64,000 nucleotides of DNA from positions 1,116,001-1,180,000 of the forward strand of contig NZ_CP126156.1 of the NCBI RefSeq assembly GCF_030127125.1, written 5' to 3'. Below, in pieces: positions 53,334 through 62,449 of this stretch. Position numbers and translations under genes: made by a program. How positions within the stretch are numbered: the first letter of the stretch is position 1; each line of letters starts with the position of its first letter. This DNA is from Halobaculum litoreum. Its GTDB lineage: Archaea > Halobacteriota > Halobacteria > Halobacteriales > Haloferacaceae. A model generated the notes under the pieces. That model did not search any database. It saw only the letters and a program-made list of their open reading frames with translations, and was not told where the DNA came from.

Positions 53334-56300
53334 TCACTCCGGCGCCGTCGCGGGGCAGTTCGCCCGGGAGTCGGGCGGCCGGTCGGCGGCGACGGCCCAC
53401 GGACACGGCCAGCCGGGCGAGCGCTCGTCGGCATCGCCGTTCACGTCGCCGACGCCGGCCGGGCCGGCCGGCACGACGGCGACCACGACGGTCCACGTCC
53501 GGAAGGCGACGCGTTCGTTCCGTCCGAGGCGGTCGGCGGTCCCGTCGCCGTCGACGTCGAGCGTGACGGGCGACCCGTCGCGGACGTACCGGATCCGGCC
53601 GTCGGCGCCGTCCGGTCCCGGCGCGGGCGCCGAGAGCGTGAACCGGGGGTACGCGCCCGCCACTTCCACGTCCCACACGTTCGCGGTGGCGTACCAGTAG
53701 CCCGGGACCGGCGCGACCGGCAGCCCAGCGAGCACGGGCGGGAGCTTCCCGCCCGCGTACTTGCGGTACAGCCGCTGGGTAGCGTTCTCGGCGGCCGTCG
53801 TCGCCGTGCGGCGGAGTGCGGCGCGCCGCCGTTCGCGCGTCTCGTCGACGGCGCCGGCCCGGACCCCTCGGGGACGGCCACGCTCGCGTCGGTGGCCGCC
53901 GCCGCCACCTCGACGCGGAGCCGGGTCGCGAGGCGGTCGCGGTCGGCGGGCGAGAGGTCGCCCGCGGCGGCGGCTTCGCGGCCGAGAGCGGTCGCGTACG
54001 AGCCGTTCACCGCCGCACGGACCCGACGGCCGGGAGTGGCCCACCGTGCCGAGGCCCGATCGACGGCCGCGACGCGCTCCCGCCGTGAGAGGGTCGTCTC
54101 CTCGACGAGCACCGTCGCCGCGCGGGCCTCGACCGTCGGGAACGCCGCGGCGACGCGGCGTCGCAGGGTGGCGCGGTCCCCTCCGTCGCGGCCCGCGATC
54201 CGGTCGCGTCGTCGCCCGCGACGAGGACCCGACCCGCTCGCGCGAGCGACGCCGTCCGGCGGGTCGGGAGCACGGCGTCGGTGACGGTGTCGGCGGCGTC
54301 GCCGGTCGGCAGCGCGAACAGGTTCGTGTTGCGCGCGACCAGCGGGTGGCCGCTCGTCCCCGGCTCGACGCTGTCGACGTGTGTGGCGTCGACGGCGGCC
54401 ACGGGGAGGTACCCCGGCGTCGTCCGCGGCGTGAACGTCACCTCGCCGGCGTGCCACTCGCCGACCGGCGACGGCTCGGGGGCGGTGCCGCGGGCGGCGA
54501 TGCGCGCGAGGTCGTCGAGGCCGCCGTCGGCCGCCGACCGGAGGCCGCCGACACGGTCGCGGTACGCGTCGTTGCGGCGTCCCGCGGCGTCGGCTCGTGC
54601 CGTCAGCGTGGCGATCACGGCGTCGAGGTACGCGGCCCTGGCGGCGACCCGCGCACGGTCGGCCGCGCCGTCGTACGCGGCGGGCGCGTCGACGAGGGCG
54701 GCACGCCGGTCGCGGAGCGTCGCCGCGAGCCGGGCCGGGGCGTTCGCCGTCCCCGCCGCGACCGCGTCGCGCGGCACGGCCACGGAGACGTCGCGGACCC
54801 GGTCGCGCAGCCCCGCGAGGTCCGCCTGGATCCAGTCGCGGAGCTCCTCGGGCGGCGTCCCCGCCACGGTTCGCTGCTCGACGCCGCCGCCCCCGCGGAC
54901 CGCCGCCAACGCCGCGCGGTCCGCGCCGCCGTCGGAGAGGAGCGTCCCCCGCGCCTCGCGAGGCACGTCGGCGAGGTTCGGCCCGTCGACCGCGCCGCCG
55001 CGGACGAACACCGGATCCGTCGGTCGTCCCGGGCCCGGGAGGCCGGCCGGATCGTACCGCACGTCCACGACGACGCGGACGCGGTACCGAGTCGTCCGCA
55101 CGGCGGTCGTCTCGCGGACGGTGCCGTCGCGGCCCCACCGTCTGGTCACGCGGTGGCGGACCGCGACCGTCCGTCGCTCGTCCGCGACGGCGCGAGCCGC
55201 CGGCGTCGGGTCGGACGACCGCTCCACGACGGCGTACTCGCGTTCCGTCGACGCCGAGCGGAACGTCCAGTTCGGGCCGGGCGGGTCAGGCTCCGGGAGC
55301 GCGGTTGCGGTCCGCCCGAGGACGGTCGCACGTCTCGTCGCCTCCGCGCGGTAGGCGCCGGCGACGACGTCGTCGAGGCCGACCGCGGCCTCGCCGTCGA
55401 GGACCGCGAGGAACGCCTCGTCGGCGGTGCGGTTCACCCCGACGCGGAGCGGCGGGGCCTCGCCCCGCCGACGGCCGGGTCGCCGGCGCCGACTTCCGGG
55501 GCCGACGACCCGCGTGTCGCGCGGTCGGCCGCGCCCAGCACGCGGTCGGCCCACGCGGGGCCGCGATCCATCGCGGGGACGAGCACGTCGCGTGCGGCGA
55601 CGCGGCCGGTCGCCCGGACGAGCGCCGCCCGGCCCGCCGGATCGCTTCGGCCGAACGCGGCCGCCTGCGCCCGGAGCGCGGCGGCGTTCGTCGACAGTTC
55701 GACGTGCCGGTTCGCGAGCACGTTGGTCACGGGCGCGCCGCCGTACTGGGCGGCGCCCCGCGCCTGCGCCATCGCCCAGAGCCGCCACGTCAGCGCCCGC
55801 CCGAGCCCCGGTCCCTCGAACGGCGAGTTGTTCAGCCGCCGCTCGTACGCCTCGGTCCGCTCGTGCATCGCCAGCACTGGCACCGCGACGGCGACGCTGT
55901 AGTTCACGCGACGCGTGGCCACGGTCGCCCCGTCGCGCCGGGCCGTCAGGGTGACGTCGCGGACGACCACTCGCATCGCCGTGCCGTCGGCGAGCGGTTC
56001 GACCCGCACGCTGTCGATGGCGGCGGCGGCGTCGGCCGTCGAGTCGACGCCCGGTGTGGAGCCGCGGGCGGTGACCCCGCCGACGCGCGCGGTCGACCGC
56101 TCGACCGCCGTCGCCACGGCGAGCGCGACCCGGAGTCGGAGCGCGTCGCGGAACGGACTTGCGGGGTCCAGCGCGCGCCCGTACGTCGTGTTCGCCGGCT
56201 CCGTGACCGGGTTCCGTGCCGCCGTCCGCGCCGCGGCGGTCGCGGCGGCCCGGACGGCCGGGCGACCGGCGGCCTCCGCGCGGTCGAGCGCGTCCTCGGC

Positions 56301-56426
56301 CGCCGTGTCCACCACGACCGGCCCCGAGAGCGCGAGGGTGTTCGCGTACGCGACGCTCCCCAACAGGAGGACGACCCCGACGAGCGCGAAGGGGACGCGC
56401 CCGCGGTCGGCGTCGCGCCCGCTCAC
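53334..56426 (-). CDS. Large pilus-locus protein with one N-terminal TM helix (DUF7286-like), frame interrupted three times
   Basis: About 1030 aa after correction, from a GTG overlapping the previous stop (GTGA). The N-terminus 'DRGRVPFALVGVVLLLGSVA' is a pilin-like basic stretch plus helix. A long extracellular part follows ('YSVAVAVPVLAMHERTEAYE', 'LTWRLWAMAQARGAAQYGGA', then 'YRVRVVVDVRYDPAGLPGPG'). The C-terminus has 'LYRKYAGGKLPPVLAGLPVA' and 'PGYWYATANVWDVEVAGAYP'. The frame changes at runs of four C at 55463-55466, 54178-54181 and 53864-53867; one base added at each restores it. No stop codons break the joined frame, so it is probably functional. DUF number is from memory. Confidence 0.7.
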
Positions 56427-57220
56427 GGCTCCCACGTCCGGACGACGATCACCACTCGACGGGGCGTGTGCTCGCGCCCGGCGGCCGCGGTCGACCCGCG
56501 CGCTTCGGTCGTGCGCGCGGCGAGCGCGTCGGCGAGCACCCGGTTCGCTCGCTCGGGACCCCCGCGTTCGAGCGGCGTGACCGCGTCGACGCCGAGGCTC
56601 TCGCCGGCACGCCGGTACCGGTCGACGACCGCGGCCGTCGAGGGCGTGTCGCCCCGCGCCGCGGCCGCGATCCGTTCGGGCGGGAACAGCACCTCGACGG
56701 TCGTCGCCGCCGCGGTTCGCGTCCCGCCTCCGTCGAGTGCCCGGCCGACCGGGACCGTCACGTGGGTGGCACTGATCGGCGTCGCCGCCGGCGGACGCGG
56801 GCCCACGCGGACCCCGCCCGCGACGCCGACGCCGCGGAGCGGCCGCCACCGGACGCGGACCGACGTGCGCGGCCCGAGCGTGCGGGCGACGCGCCCGCGG
56901 ACGGCCCGCAGGTAGTCGTCGGGCGTCGAGGAGAGGCGGGTGCCCTCGACGGTCGCCGACCGGACGGCGGCCCGCGCGAGGTGTTCCGCCAACGTCGCGT
57001 GTGCCACCCGCTCCGCCTCGGGCGACGAGGGGTCGTCGCTCGGGCCGACGCTGTAGCCGATCGTCGCCGTCGTAGCGAGCAGGGTGTCCGCAGCCCCGCC
57101 GGCTCTGTCGTCCGTCTCGACCCCCGTGTGGCCGCCGCCGGTGTCGACGTCGACGACGGTGACCGCCGCGGCGCTCACCAGCAGGAGCGCCAGACAGACG
57201 TCCAGCAGCGACCCGGTCAT
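56423..57220 (-). CDS. Pilin-like protein with N-terminal TM helix (DUF7285-like)
   Basis: 265 aa from the ATG at 57220, which overlaps the previous stop as ATGA (an upstream GTG at 57226 is less likely). 'MTGSLLDVCLALLLVSAAAV' is an N-terminal membrane helix, followed by a secreted domain rich in Arg, Val and Ala with 'LLATTATIGYSVGPSDDPSS', 'HATLAEHLARAAVRSATVEG' and 'ISATHVTVPVGRALDGG'. It ends 'RRVVIVVRTWEP'. One of a run of such proteins in this locus; function unknown. Confidence 0.7.
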   Translation of the reverse strand: MTGSLLDVCLALLLVSAAAVTVVDVDTGGGHTGVETDDRAGGAADTLLATTATIGYSVGPSDDPSSPEAERVAHATLAEHLARAAVRSATVEGTRLSSTPDDYLRAVRGRVARTLGPRTSVRVRWRPLRGVGVAGGVRVGPRPPAATPISATHVTVPVGRALDGGGTRTAAATTVEVLFPPERIAAAARGDTPSTAAVVDRYRRAGESLGVDAVTPLERGGPERANRVLADALAARTTEARGSTAAAGREHTPRRVVIVVRTWEP

Positions 57221-57651
57221 CCCCACACCGTCACGGCGAGTCGTCCGGGGCGGACCCGTCCGGGGCCGAGCGCGACGCCGACGCGGCGCTCCGAGCGCGC
57301 GACGCCCGATAGCGAGCGGTCCGAGGTGCCGGGGGCCGACGGTCGCGGCGGGCCGACCGTCCAGCGGTCACCCCCGGCCGATACGGTGACGTTCGCCCGC
57401 GCCGCGTCGCGGAGGGCGGCCGCGTCGAGCGCGAGCAGTCGGTCCGGGGACACGACGCCGGCGACGGTCACGCGGTCGTGGACGCGGTCGAGCGTCGCGG
57501 CGGCCCGGGGGCGGTCGCTCCCGTCCGGAACGCCGCCGAGCACGACGGCGTACGCCGACAGCCCGAGCGACAGCGCGAGGACGGCCGCGAGCGCGACGGT
57601 GGGCTGGGCCTGCCCCCGGCGCCGTTCACGGGACGTGGACGAGCGTGACAT
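57217..57651 (-). CDS. Pilin-like protein with class III signal peptide (DUF7284-like)
   Basis: 144 aa. The N-terminus has 'RERRRGQAQPTVALAAVLAL', a basic region, Gly-Gln junction and hydrophobic stretch that fit an archaeal class III (prepilin peptidase) signal: cleavage would fall between Gly and Gln. The remaining 100 residues are a secreted domain ('DRVHDRVTVAGVVSPDRLLA'), ending 'GRLAVTVWG'. It overlaps its upstream neighbour by 26 bp and the next gene by 4 bp. Confidence 0.72.
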   Translation of the reverse strand: MSRSSTSRERRRGQAQPTVALAAVLALSLGLSAYAVVLGGVPDGSDRPRAAATLDRVHDRVTVAGVVSPDRLLALDAAALRDAARANVTVSAGGDRWTVGPPRPSAPGTSDRSLSGVARSERRVGVALGPGRVRPGRLAVTVWG

Positions 57652-58105
57652 CCGTCTCCCCCCACGAGACGTGCCGGACGTGGACGGTCCGGCCGGCGGT
57701 CCAGTTCGCGTCCCGTCCGGCGGTCGCCCTCGCGTCCGCGACCGCGTCGGCGAACGCGTCGGGCGAGTCGAACGCCCGCCCGGGCGGGTCGCCGAGCACG
57801 ACGCCGGCCAGCGGGGTCGCCGCCGGAACCGGGACAATGCCGGCGGCGGCGAGCCGGGCCGTCGCCGTCCCGCCGTCCGATCGGAGCGCCACCGTCCCCG
57901 TCGTGATCCGGACGGCGTCGGCGCCGAGTCGGTACCGCGCGGCGGCCGGCGGGTCGGCCGCGGCGACCGTCTCGACCGTGGCGGCCACGTCGGCCGCGTC
58001 CGGCGGCGGGGCGGTCGGGAGCGACGCGACGACGCCCAGGAACGCCGCGGCCGCCACGGCGAGTCCGAGCCACGCGTACCAGCCTTCGAGGGGTGCGTCG
58101 AACAC
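57626..58105 (-). CDS. Pilin-like protein with N-terminal TM helix (DUF7283-like)
   Basis: 159 aa from a GTG 26-28 nt after a TTCAAGTA box. 'APLEGWYAWLGLAVAAAAFL' is an N-terminal membrane helix with a Glu-Gly before it, as in pseudopilins; the rest is a secreted domain ('RYRLGADAVRITTGTVALRS', 'GRAFDSPDAFADAVADARAT') ending 'ETDVTLVHVP'. Role in the pilus-like complex is inferred from position. Confidence 0.7.
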   Translation of the reverse strand: MFDAPLEGWYAWLGLAVAAAAFLGVVASLPTAPPPDAADVAATVETVAAADPPAAARYRLGADAVRITTGTVALRSDGGTATARLAAAGIVPVPAATPLAGVVLGDPPGRAFDSPDAFADAVADARATAGRDANWTAGRTVHVRHVSWGETDVTLVHVP

Positions 58106-58128
58106 GCGACGGGGTGGTCCCGTTTCCG

Positions 58129-58136
58129 TACTTGAA
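58129..58136 (-). promoter_or_regulatory. Promoter box TTCAAGTA before the DUF7283-like gene
   Basis: TTCAAGTA on the minus strand, centred 27-28 nt before the GTG at 58105. The same box precedes two other starts in this locus and differs from the canonical haloarchaeal TTTAWA. Confidence 0.5.
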
Positions 58137-58149
58137 CGCTCGGGTCGGG

Positions 58150-60003
58150 TCACCCGACCAGCGCCGCGACGACGAGGTGGCCGGCGACGAACGCGCCGGT
58201 GGCCGTCAGGAGCGCGATGCCGACCCGGTAGCCCGTGCGGACGAGATCCGGGCCGTACTCGAGCGCGGTCGCGAGGGCGGTCAACACGACGGCCAGCGAC
58301 AGCACGTACAGGCCGACCGCGGGCCCCACGAGCGACACGGACAGCGCCGTCGTGGAGCCCGCGGCGGCCCCGCCGCCCGCCGCCGCTCCGCTCGTCGGAG
58401 CTCCCGCCGCGCCCAGTCCCGTGAGGCCGTCGAGCCGGCCGGCGAGCGCGACCGTCGCGCCGCCGACCAGCGGGCCGAACAACGCCGCCGTGTCCCGGAG
58501 CGTTCGCGTGACGCTCCCGAGTTCGCGCCGCGCCTCCCGCTCGCTGGCCGCCAGCGCGTCCAGCCGCTCGGCGTGGCCGACGAGCGCCTCCCCGCCGGAG
58601 CGCCCGCGGACACCGCCGCCCCGACGGCCGCGACGGCCGCCGCGGCGACGGGCCCGACGGAGCGACGCGGCCCGAACGGCCCGTCGGGACCGACGAACGC
58701 GCGCCGAACCGACGTGCCGAGCGCGCGCCGCCGCCGGGCCGCCGCCGCGAACGCCTCCCCGGTCGGCCCCGAGAGCCGGTCCGCGACCGCGGGGAGCGCC
58801 GCCTCGACCGGCTGTCCGCCGGCGACCCGCCTGCCGAGCACGGCGAGGGCGTCGCCGAGTCCGCGGTCGCGTCGTCGCACGCGCCGGCGGACCGCGCGGT
58901 ACGGGTGGAGGAGGACGACGAGCGCGGTGCCGGCGCCGGCGCCGACCGCGAGGATCGGGCGGCCCCACGCGCCCACCAGCACGGGGGCGAGCGCCCACCC
59001 GGCCGCCGCCGCGGCGGCCGCACCGGCGAGGGCGTGTCCCCGCCGGTCGGGGACGCCGGGATGCGCCCCCGGCACCCGTGGCGTCGGGAGCGACACCGGG
59101 CGCCGGCCGAGCACCGACACGCTCGCCGCGACCAGTCCAAGCGGGAGCAGCAGGTCGTACACGGCGACGAACGCGGCCGGCGGCACGGGGACGCCCGCGG
59201 CGACGGCGGCCGGGAGCGTTCCGACGAGCGCGAGCGGCAGCAACACCCCGAACGCGTACAGTCCGGTGACGGGCCCCCGGAGCTCCCCGGCGAAGGCGGC
59301 CGCGCGGTCGCTGATGGCCGTCTCGACGGTCGCGACCGACCGGTCGAGGAGCCGCGCGCGGTCGCCGTCGGTGTCGGCCTCGAGGGCCTCGACGAGGAGC
59401 GCGGCGGCCCGGTCGAGCGCGGTCGCTCGGTCCGCCCACTCGTCGGCGAACGACCGGAGCCCGCCGTCGGCCGCCCCCTCGACGCTCGCCCGCTGGCCGT
59501 GGCGTCGGAGACTCCGGAACAGCGGCCGGTCGTCGACGCCGGCGGCGAACCGGACCGCCCGCTCCGGGACCGGCGCGAGGCGCAGCGACAGCGCGAGCGA
59601 ACTCACGACCGTCGGCGCGTCGGCGACGGCCCGCGTCCGGAGGAGGGCCGCCAGCGCCACCGGCGTCCGACGGACCGTCGCGGACGCCGCGGAGCCGACG
59701 AGGAGGGCCCCGGCCGCGGACGCGGCGACGACGGCCGGACCGAGGGGGCGCCGACCCGGGTGTGGCGAGCGCACAGATACCGAGCCCGCCGACACCCCCG
59801 ACCGCACCCCCGAGGAGGCCCGCCGACACGGCGGCCGCGGCGACCGCGTCGGCGGAGAGATCCGGGTCGAGAAACCGACACGCGCGGGCGAGCCCCGGAT
59901 CGACGTCGGCGTCGGCATCGGTCGGTGCGAGCGGGGCCGGACAGGCGTCCGCGAGCGCGTGCAGGACCGCGAGGGCGGCCGCTCGGCGACGGCCGCGCGT
60001 CAT
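58150..60003 (-). CDS. TadC/GspF-like pilus assembly membrane protein, frame interrupted twice
   Basis: About 617 aa after correction. The N-terminus starts 'MTRGRRRAAALAVLHALADA' at 60003, overlapping the ATPase stop (ATGA). Two cytoplasmic/membrane repeats follow the archaeal TadC/FlaJ pattern: membrane pairs at 'LGPAVVAASAAGALLVG', 'AFGVLLPLALVGTLPAAVAA', 'AFVAVYDLLLPLGLVAASVS', 'LAVGAGAGTALVVLL' and 'GPAVGLYVLSLAVVLTALAT', separated by helical T2SS-F domains ('LGDALAVLGRRVAGGQPVEA'). Frame changes at G5 59744-59748 (one base extra) and around C4 58590-58593 (one base missing); they cancel, so both ends share a frame. Confidence 0.78.
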   Translation of the reverse strand: MTRGRRRAAALAVLHALADACPAPLAPTDADADVDPGLARACRFLDPDLSADAVAAAAVSAGLLGGAVGGVGGLGICALATPGSAPPRSGRRRRVRGRGPPRRLRGVRDGPSDAGGAGGPPPDAGRRRRADGREFARAVAAPRAGPGAGGPVRRRRRRPAAVPESPTPRPAGERRGGGRRRAPVVRRRVGGPSDRARPGRRAPRRGPRGRHRRRPRAAPRPVGRDRRDGHQRPRGRLRRGAPGARHRTVRVRGVAAARARRNAPGRRRRGRPRAAGRVRRRVRPAAPAWTGRGERVGARPAPGVAPDATGAGGASRRPRPAGTRPRRCGRRGGGRVGARPRAGGRVGPPDPRGRRRRRHRARRPPPPVPRGPPARATTRPRTRRRPRRARQAGRRRTAGRGGAPRGRGPALGADRGGVRGGGPAAARARHVGSARVRRSRRAVRAASLRRARRRGGRRGRRGGGVRGRSGGEALVGHAERLDALAASEREARRELGSVTRTLRDTAALFGPLVGGATVALAGRLDGLTGLGAAGAPTSGAAAGGGAAAGSTTALSVSLVGPAVGLYVLSLAVVLTALATALEYGPDLVRTGYRVGIALLTATGAFVAGHLVVAALVG

Positions 60004-61928
60004 CCGTCGTCCCGGCCGGCGGCCGCGTCGACGCCCGTCCGGTCGGCCGCGGCGAGTTCCCGGAGGCGTTCGCCGCGGGCTGTCGCGGCCGTCCGGACGT
60101 CCGCGTACGTCTCCTCGGGGCCCGCCAGCGCGGCGAGGACACGGCTCTCGCCGCGGTCGACCGTCGGTGTCACCGCGGCGTCGGCGCCGTCGCGGGCGGC
60201 CAGCGGGGCGAAGTCGTCGCGTTCGGGACCGCGAACCTCCTCGACCGACGCGACGCGGCGGTCCTCGCCGAGCGTCACGAGGAGGTCGGTCGTCGCGAAC
60301 GCCGTGGGCGCGACCCCGAGGTCGGACACCACCCGTTCGCGCACGGACTCCCCGCCGGTCCCGTGGATCGTCCCCAGCACCGTGTCGGCGGCGGCGCCGA
60401 CCCCCATCGCCTCGTACAGCGCCTGCGCCTCCTCGCCGCGGACCTCGCCCACGACCAGCGCACCCTCGCCCAGTCGGAGCGCCGTCCGCACGGCCGCCGT
60501 CGGCGTCAGCGCGTCCCCGACGTCGTTCCCCGCGTGGAGCCGCTGGACGTCGCGACCCGCGGCAGCGAGCGCCTCGGCCGGGAGTTCGGGGGTGTCCTCG
60601 ACGAGGACCGTCCGGGTCGCCGGCGGCACTGCGAAACACAGCGCGCCGAGGAGCGAGGTCTTGCCGGCGCCCCGCGGCCCGGCGACCAGCACCGCCGCCC
60701 CGCGCTCGACGGCCACCGACAACAGCCCGGCGACGGGTGCCGGGACGGAGCCGCACGCGACCAGTCGCGGGAGCGTCCACGGGTCGTCGTCGCGGAGCCT
60801 GAACGCGAAGGCCGTGCCGTCGCTCGCCGGCGGCGCCACGGCCGCGACGCGGACGTCGTCGAGGGCGGCGTCGGCGGTCGGCGAGACGCGCGACAGCGAC
60901 CGCCCGCTGCGAGCGCGGACGCGTGCCGACAGCGCGGCCACGTCCGCGGCCGAGAGCCGGACGTTCGTCGCCAGCCGGTCGCCGTCGACGACCGTCCTGA
61001 CCGGCCCCTCGGTCGGCGGCGCGGCGAGGGTGACGTCGGTGACACGCGGGTCCGCGAACAGGTGGTCCAACGTCCCCAGCCCGCGGGTGTGTCGTCGGAG
61101 CGTGTCGGCGAGCGGCCGCATCCGGACGTCCCGCTGGTCGGTCGAGGATCGAACCTCCTCGCCGTCGAGGACCCGTCGAACCGCCCGCGCCGGCGCTCGG
61201 CTCCCGGGCGGCACGGTCCCGTCCGCGAGCGCCCGCTCCGCCCCGCGGAGGACCCGTCGCTCGCGCGTCGAGAAGTCGCGGCTCGGCGGGCGGAGGTGGT
61301 ACAGCCCCGAGCCGTCCGCGCGGTCGTAGCGGGTGGCCCGGGCACCGGTGTCGAGGTCGACGGCGTCCACGAGCGTCGCGTCGGCGGGCGGAGTGGGGCG
61401 GGTGCGCCCGAGCGCGACGGCCGGCGAGACGCCCGGGTCGAGCGCCCCGTCGTACCCGCTCGTCGCGGCCGCCGCGGCCGCCGCGTCCGCCGCGGCCGCC
61501 AGGCCGCACTCGGCCACCGTGCGCGACACCGGTCCCGCTCTGCCCGTCGCCTCGCGGGCGACGCCGAGCGGGTCGGTGCGCGCGCGTTCCGCGAGGTCGT
61601 CGTCCCGGACCGCGACCGCGTCGGCGAACCGGCCGGCGGCCGAGAGCAACGCCGCGGCGTCGTCGGCGTAGAAGCGGTGCCGCCCGCCTGCCTCGACGCG
61701 GACGAGGTCGACGGCGCGGGCCGCCAGCGCGTCGACGACGGCGGCCCGGCAGGCGGGGTCGCCGGCGAGGTCGCCGCCGGGACAGTCGGTCGCGTCGACG
61801 CGGAGGACGGTCTCGTCGGTCAGGGCGGCGGGGCCCGCCGTGTCGTCGATCGCGACCCGGCAGCAGCAGTCGTCCGTGTCGGGCTCGCCGTCGTCGCCCC
61901 GTCCCCGGAGGCGGTCGAGGAGTCGCAT
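60000..61928 (-). CDS. Type II/IV secretion system ATPase (TadA/VirB11-like)
   Basis: 642 aa. The hexameric ATPase domain is C-terminal: Walker A 'VLVAGPRGAGKTSLLGALCF' (about residue 435), Asp box 'VLVEDTPELPAEALA', Walker B-like 'LRLGEGALVVGEVRGEEAQA' and His box 'VLGTIHGTGGESVRERV'. The N-terminal half is poorly conserved, with a Cys-rich 'DDCCCRVAID' near the start and 'GLYHLRPPSRDFSTRERRVL' as the link region. It powers assembly of archaeal type IV pilus-like structures. The start lies 26 nt after a TTCAAGTA box. Confidence 0.9.
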   Translation of the reverse strand: MRLLDRLRGRGDDGEPDTDDCCCRVAIDDTAGPAALTDETVLRVDATDCPGGDLAGDPACRAAVVDALAARAVDLVRVEAGGRHRFYADDAAALLSAAGRFADAVAVRDDDLAERARTDPLGVAREATGRAGPVSRTVAECGLAAAADAAAAAAATSGYDGALDPGVSPAVALGRTRPTPPADATLVDAVDLDTGARATRYDRADGSGLYHLRPPSRDFSTRERRVLRGAERALADGTVPPGSRAPARAVRRVLDGEEVRSSTDQRDVRMRPLADTLRRHTRGLGTLDHLFADPRVTDVTLAAPPTEGPVRTVVDGDRLATNVRLSAADVAALSARVRARSGRSLSRVSPTADAALDDVRVAAVAPPASDGTAFAFRLRDDDPWTLPRLVACGSVPAPVAGLLSVAVERGAAVLVAGPRGAGKTSLLGALCFAVPPATRTVLVEDTPELPAEALAAAGRDVQRLHAGNDVGDALTPTAAVRTALRLGEGALVVGEVRGEEAQALYEAMGVGAAADTVLGTIHGTGGESVRERVVSDLGVAPTAFATTDLLVTLGEDRRVASVEEVRGPERDDFAPLAARDGADAAVTPTVDRGESRVLAALAGPEETYADVRTAATARGERLRELAAADRTGVDAAAGRDDG

Positions 61929-62449
61929 GGGGCCGGTGGCCGCGTTCGGCTACTTGAACCTCCGCCGCCCTCCCCGTCCGGTCGGCCCGCGCCCGCGCTG
62001 ACGGCGACGCGGCGGTCGCCCGCTCGGACGACCGGTTCGAGGACGAGTCGGTGGGTCCCCGGCGTCGACAACACGACCCCGCCGGCCGGGAGGACGACCC
62101 GAGCGGACAGGTCGGCACGAACCGTCGCCGTGCCCTCGACCGAGGCTACGAGCGTCGCCGAGCCCGCGTCACCGCGGGACGGGCACAGCGCGAGCGACCG
62201 AACCGCGGCGGACGCGAGCGACCGGTCCGGGAGCGTGACCGCCACCACCCGTCGGGCCGTCGGGAGCGCGCCGACGCCGGCTCCGCGGGCGGGTTCGCCC
62301 CGCGCGAGCGCGGCGGCCGCGCGGTCCACGCTCGCCCGCTCCCGGTCGAGAGCCGCCAGCGTCCGCTCGACCCGCGCGTCCTCGGCCGCGGGAAGCGCCG
62401 CCGCGAGGAGCGCGGCCGTCACCGCGACCGCGAGGACGACGCGGATCAC
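61820..62449 (-). CDS. Pilin-like small protein with N-terminal TM helix (DUF7311-like); 3' end uncertain
   Basis: A GTG at 62449 overlaps the previous stop. 'IRVVLAVAVTAALLAAALPA' is an N-terminal membrane helix or signal peptide, followed by a coiled region ('ALDRERASVDRAAAALARGE') and beta-rich 'AVTLPDRSLASAAVRSLALC' and 'TVRADLSARVVLPAGGVVLS'. As printed the frame overlaps the ATPase gene by 109 bp, which is unlikely. Adding one base in the G run around 61972-61977 would end it at a TAG at 61950-61952. The last 40 residues should not be trusted. Confidence 0.6.
   Translation of the reverse strand: MIRVVLAVAVTAALLAAALPAAEDARVERTLAALDRERASVDRAAAALARGEPARGAGVGALPTARRVVAVTLPDRSLASAAVRSLALCPSRGDAGSATLVASVEGTATVRADLSARVVLPAGGVVLSTPGTHRLVLEPVVRAGDRRVAVSAGAGRPDGEGGGGSSSRTRPPAPCDSSTASGDGATTASPTRTTAAAGSRSTTRRAPPP
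61951..61958 (-). promoter_or_regulatory. Promoter box TTCAAGTA before the pilus ATPase gene
   Basis: Minus strand GCGGAGGTTCAAGTA (61951-61965), centred 26-27 nt before the ATG at 61928. The 15-mer is identical, apart from one base, to the box before the first gene of the locus. It implies an internal promoter for the ATPase. Confidence 0.5.

Noticed and set aside
58150-62118. A single 1322-codon minus-strand frame over the TadC-like and ATPase region
   Set aside because: Only its two ends match the TadC-like protein. The middle is a shadow of the real ATPase frame, which carries the Walker motifs.
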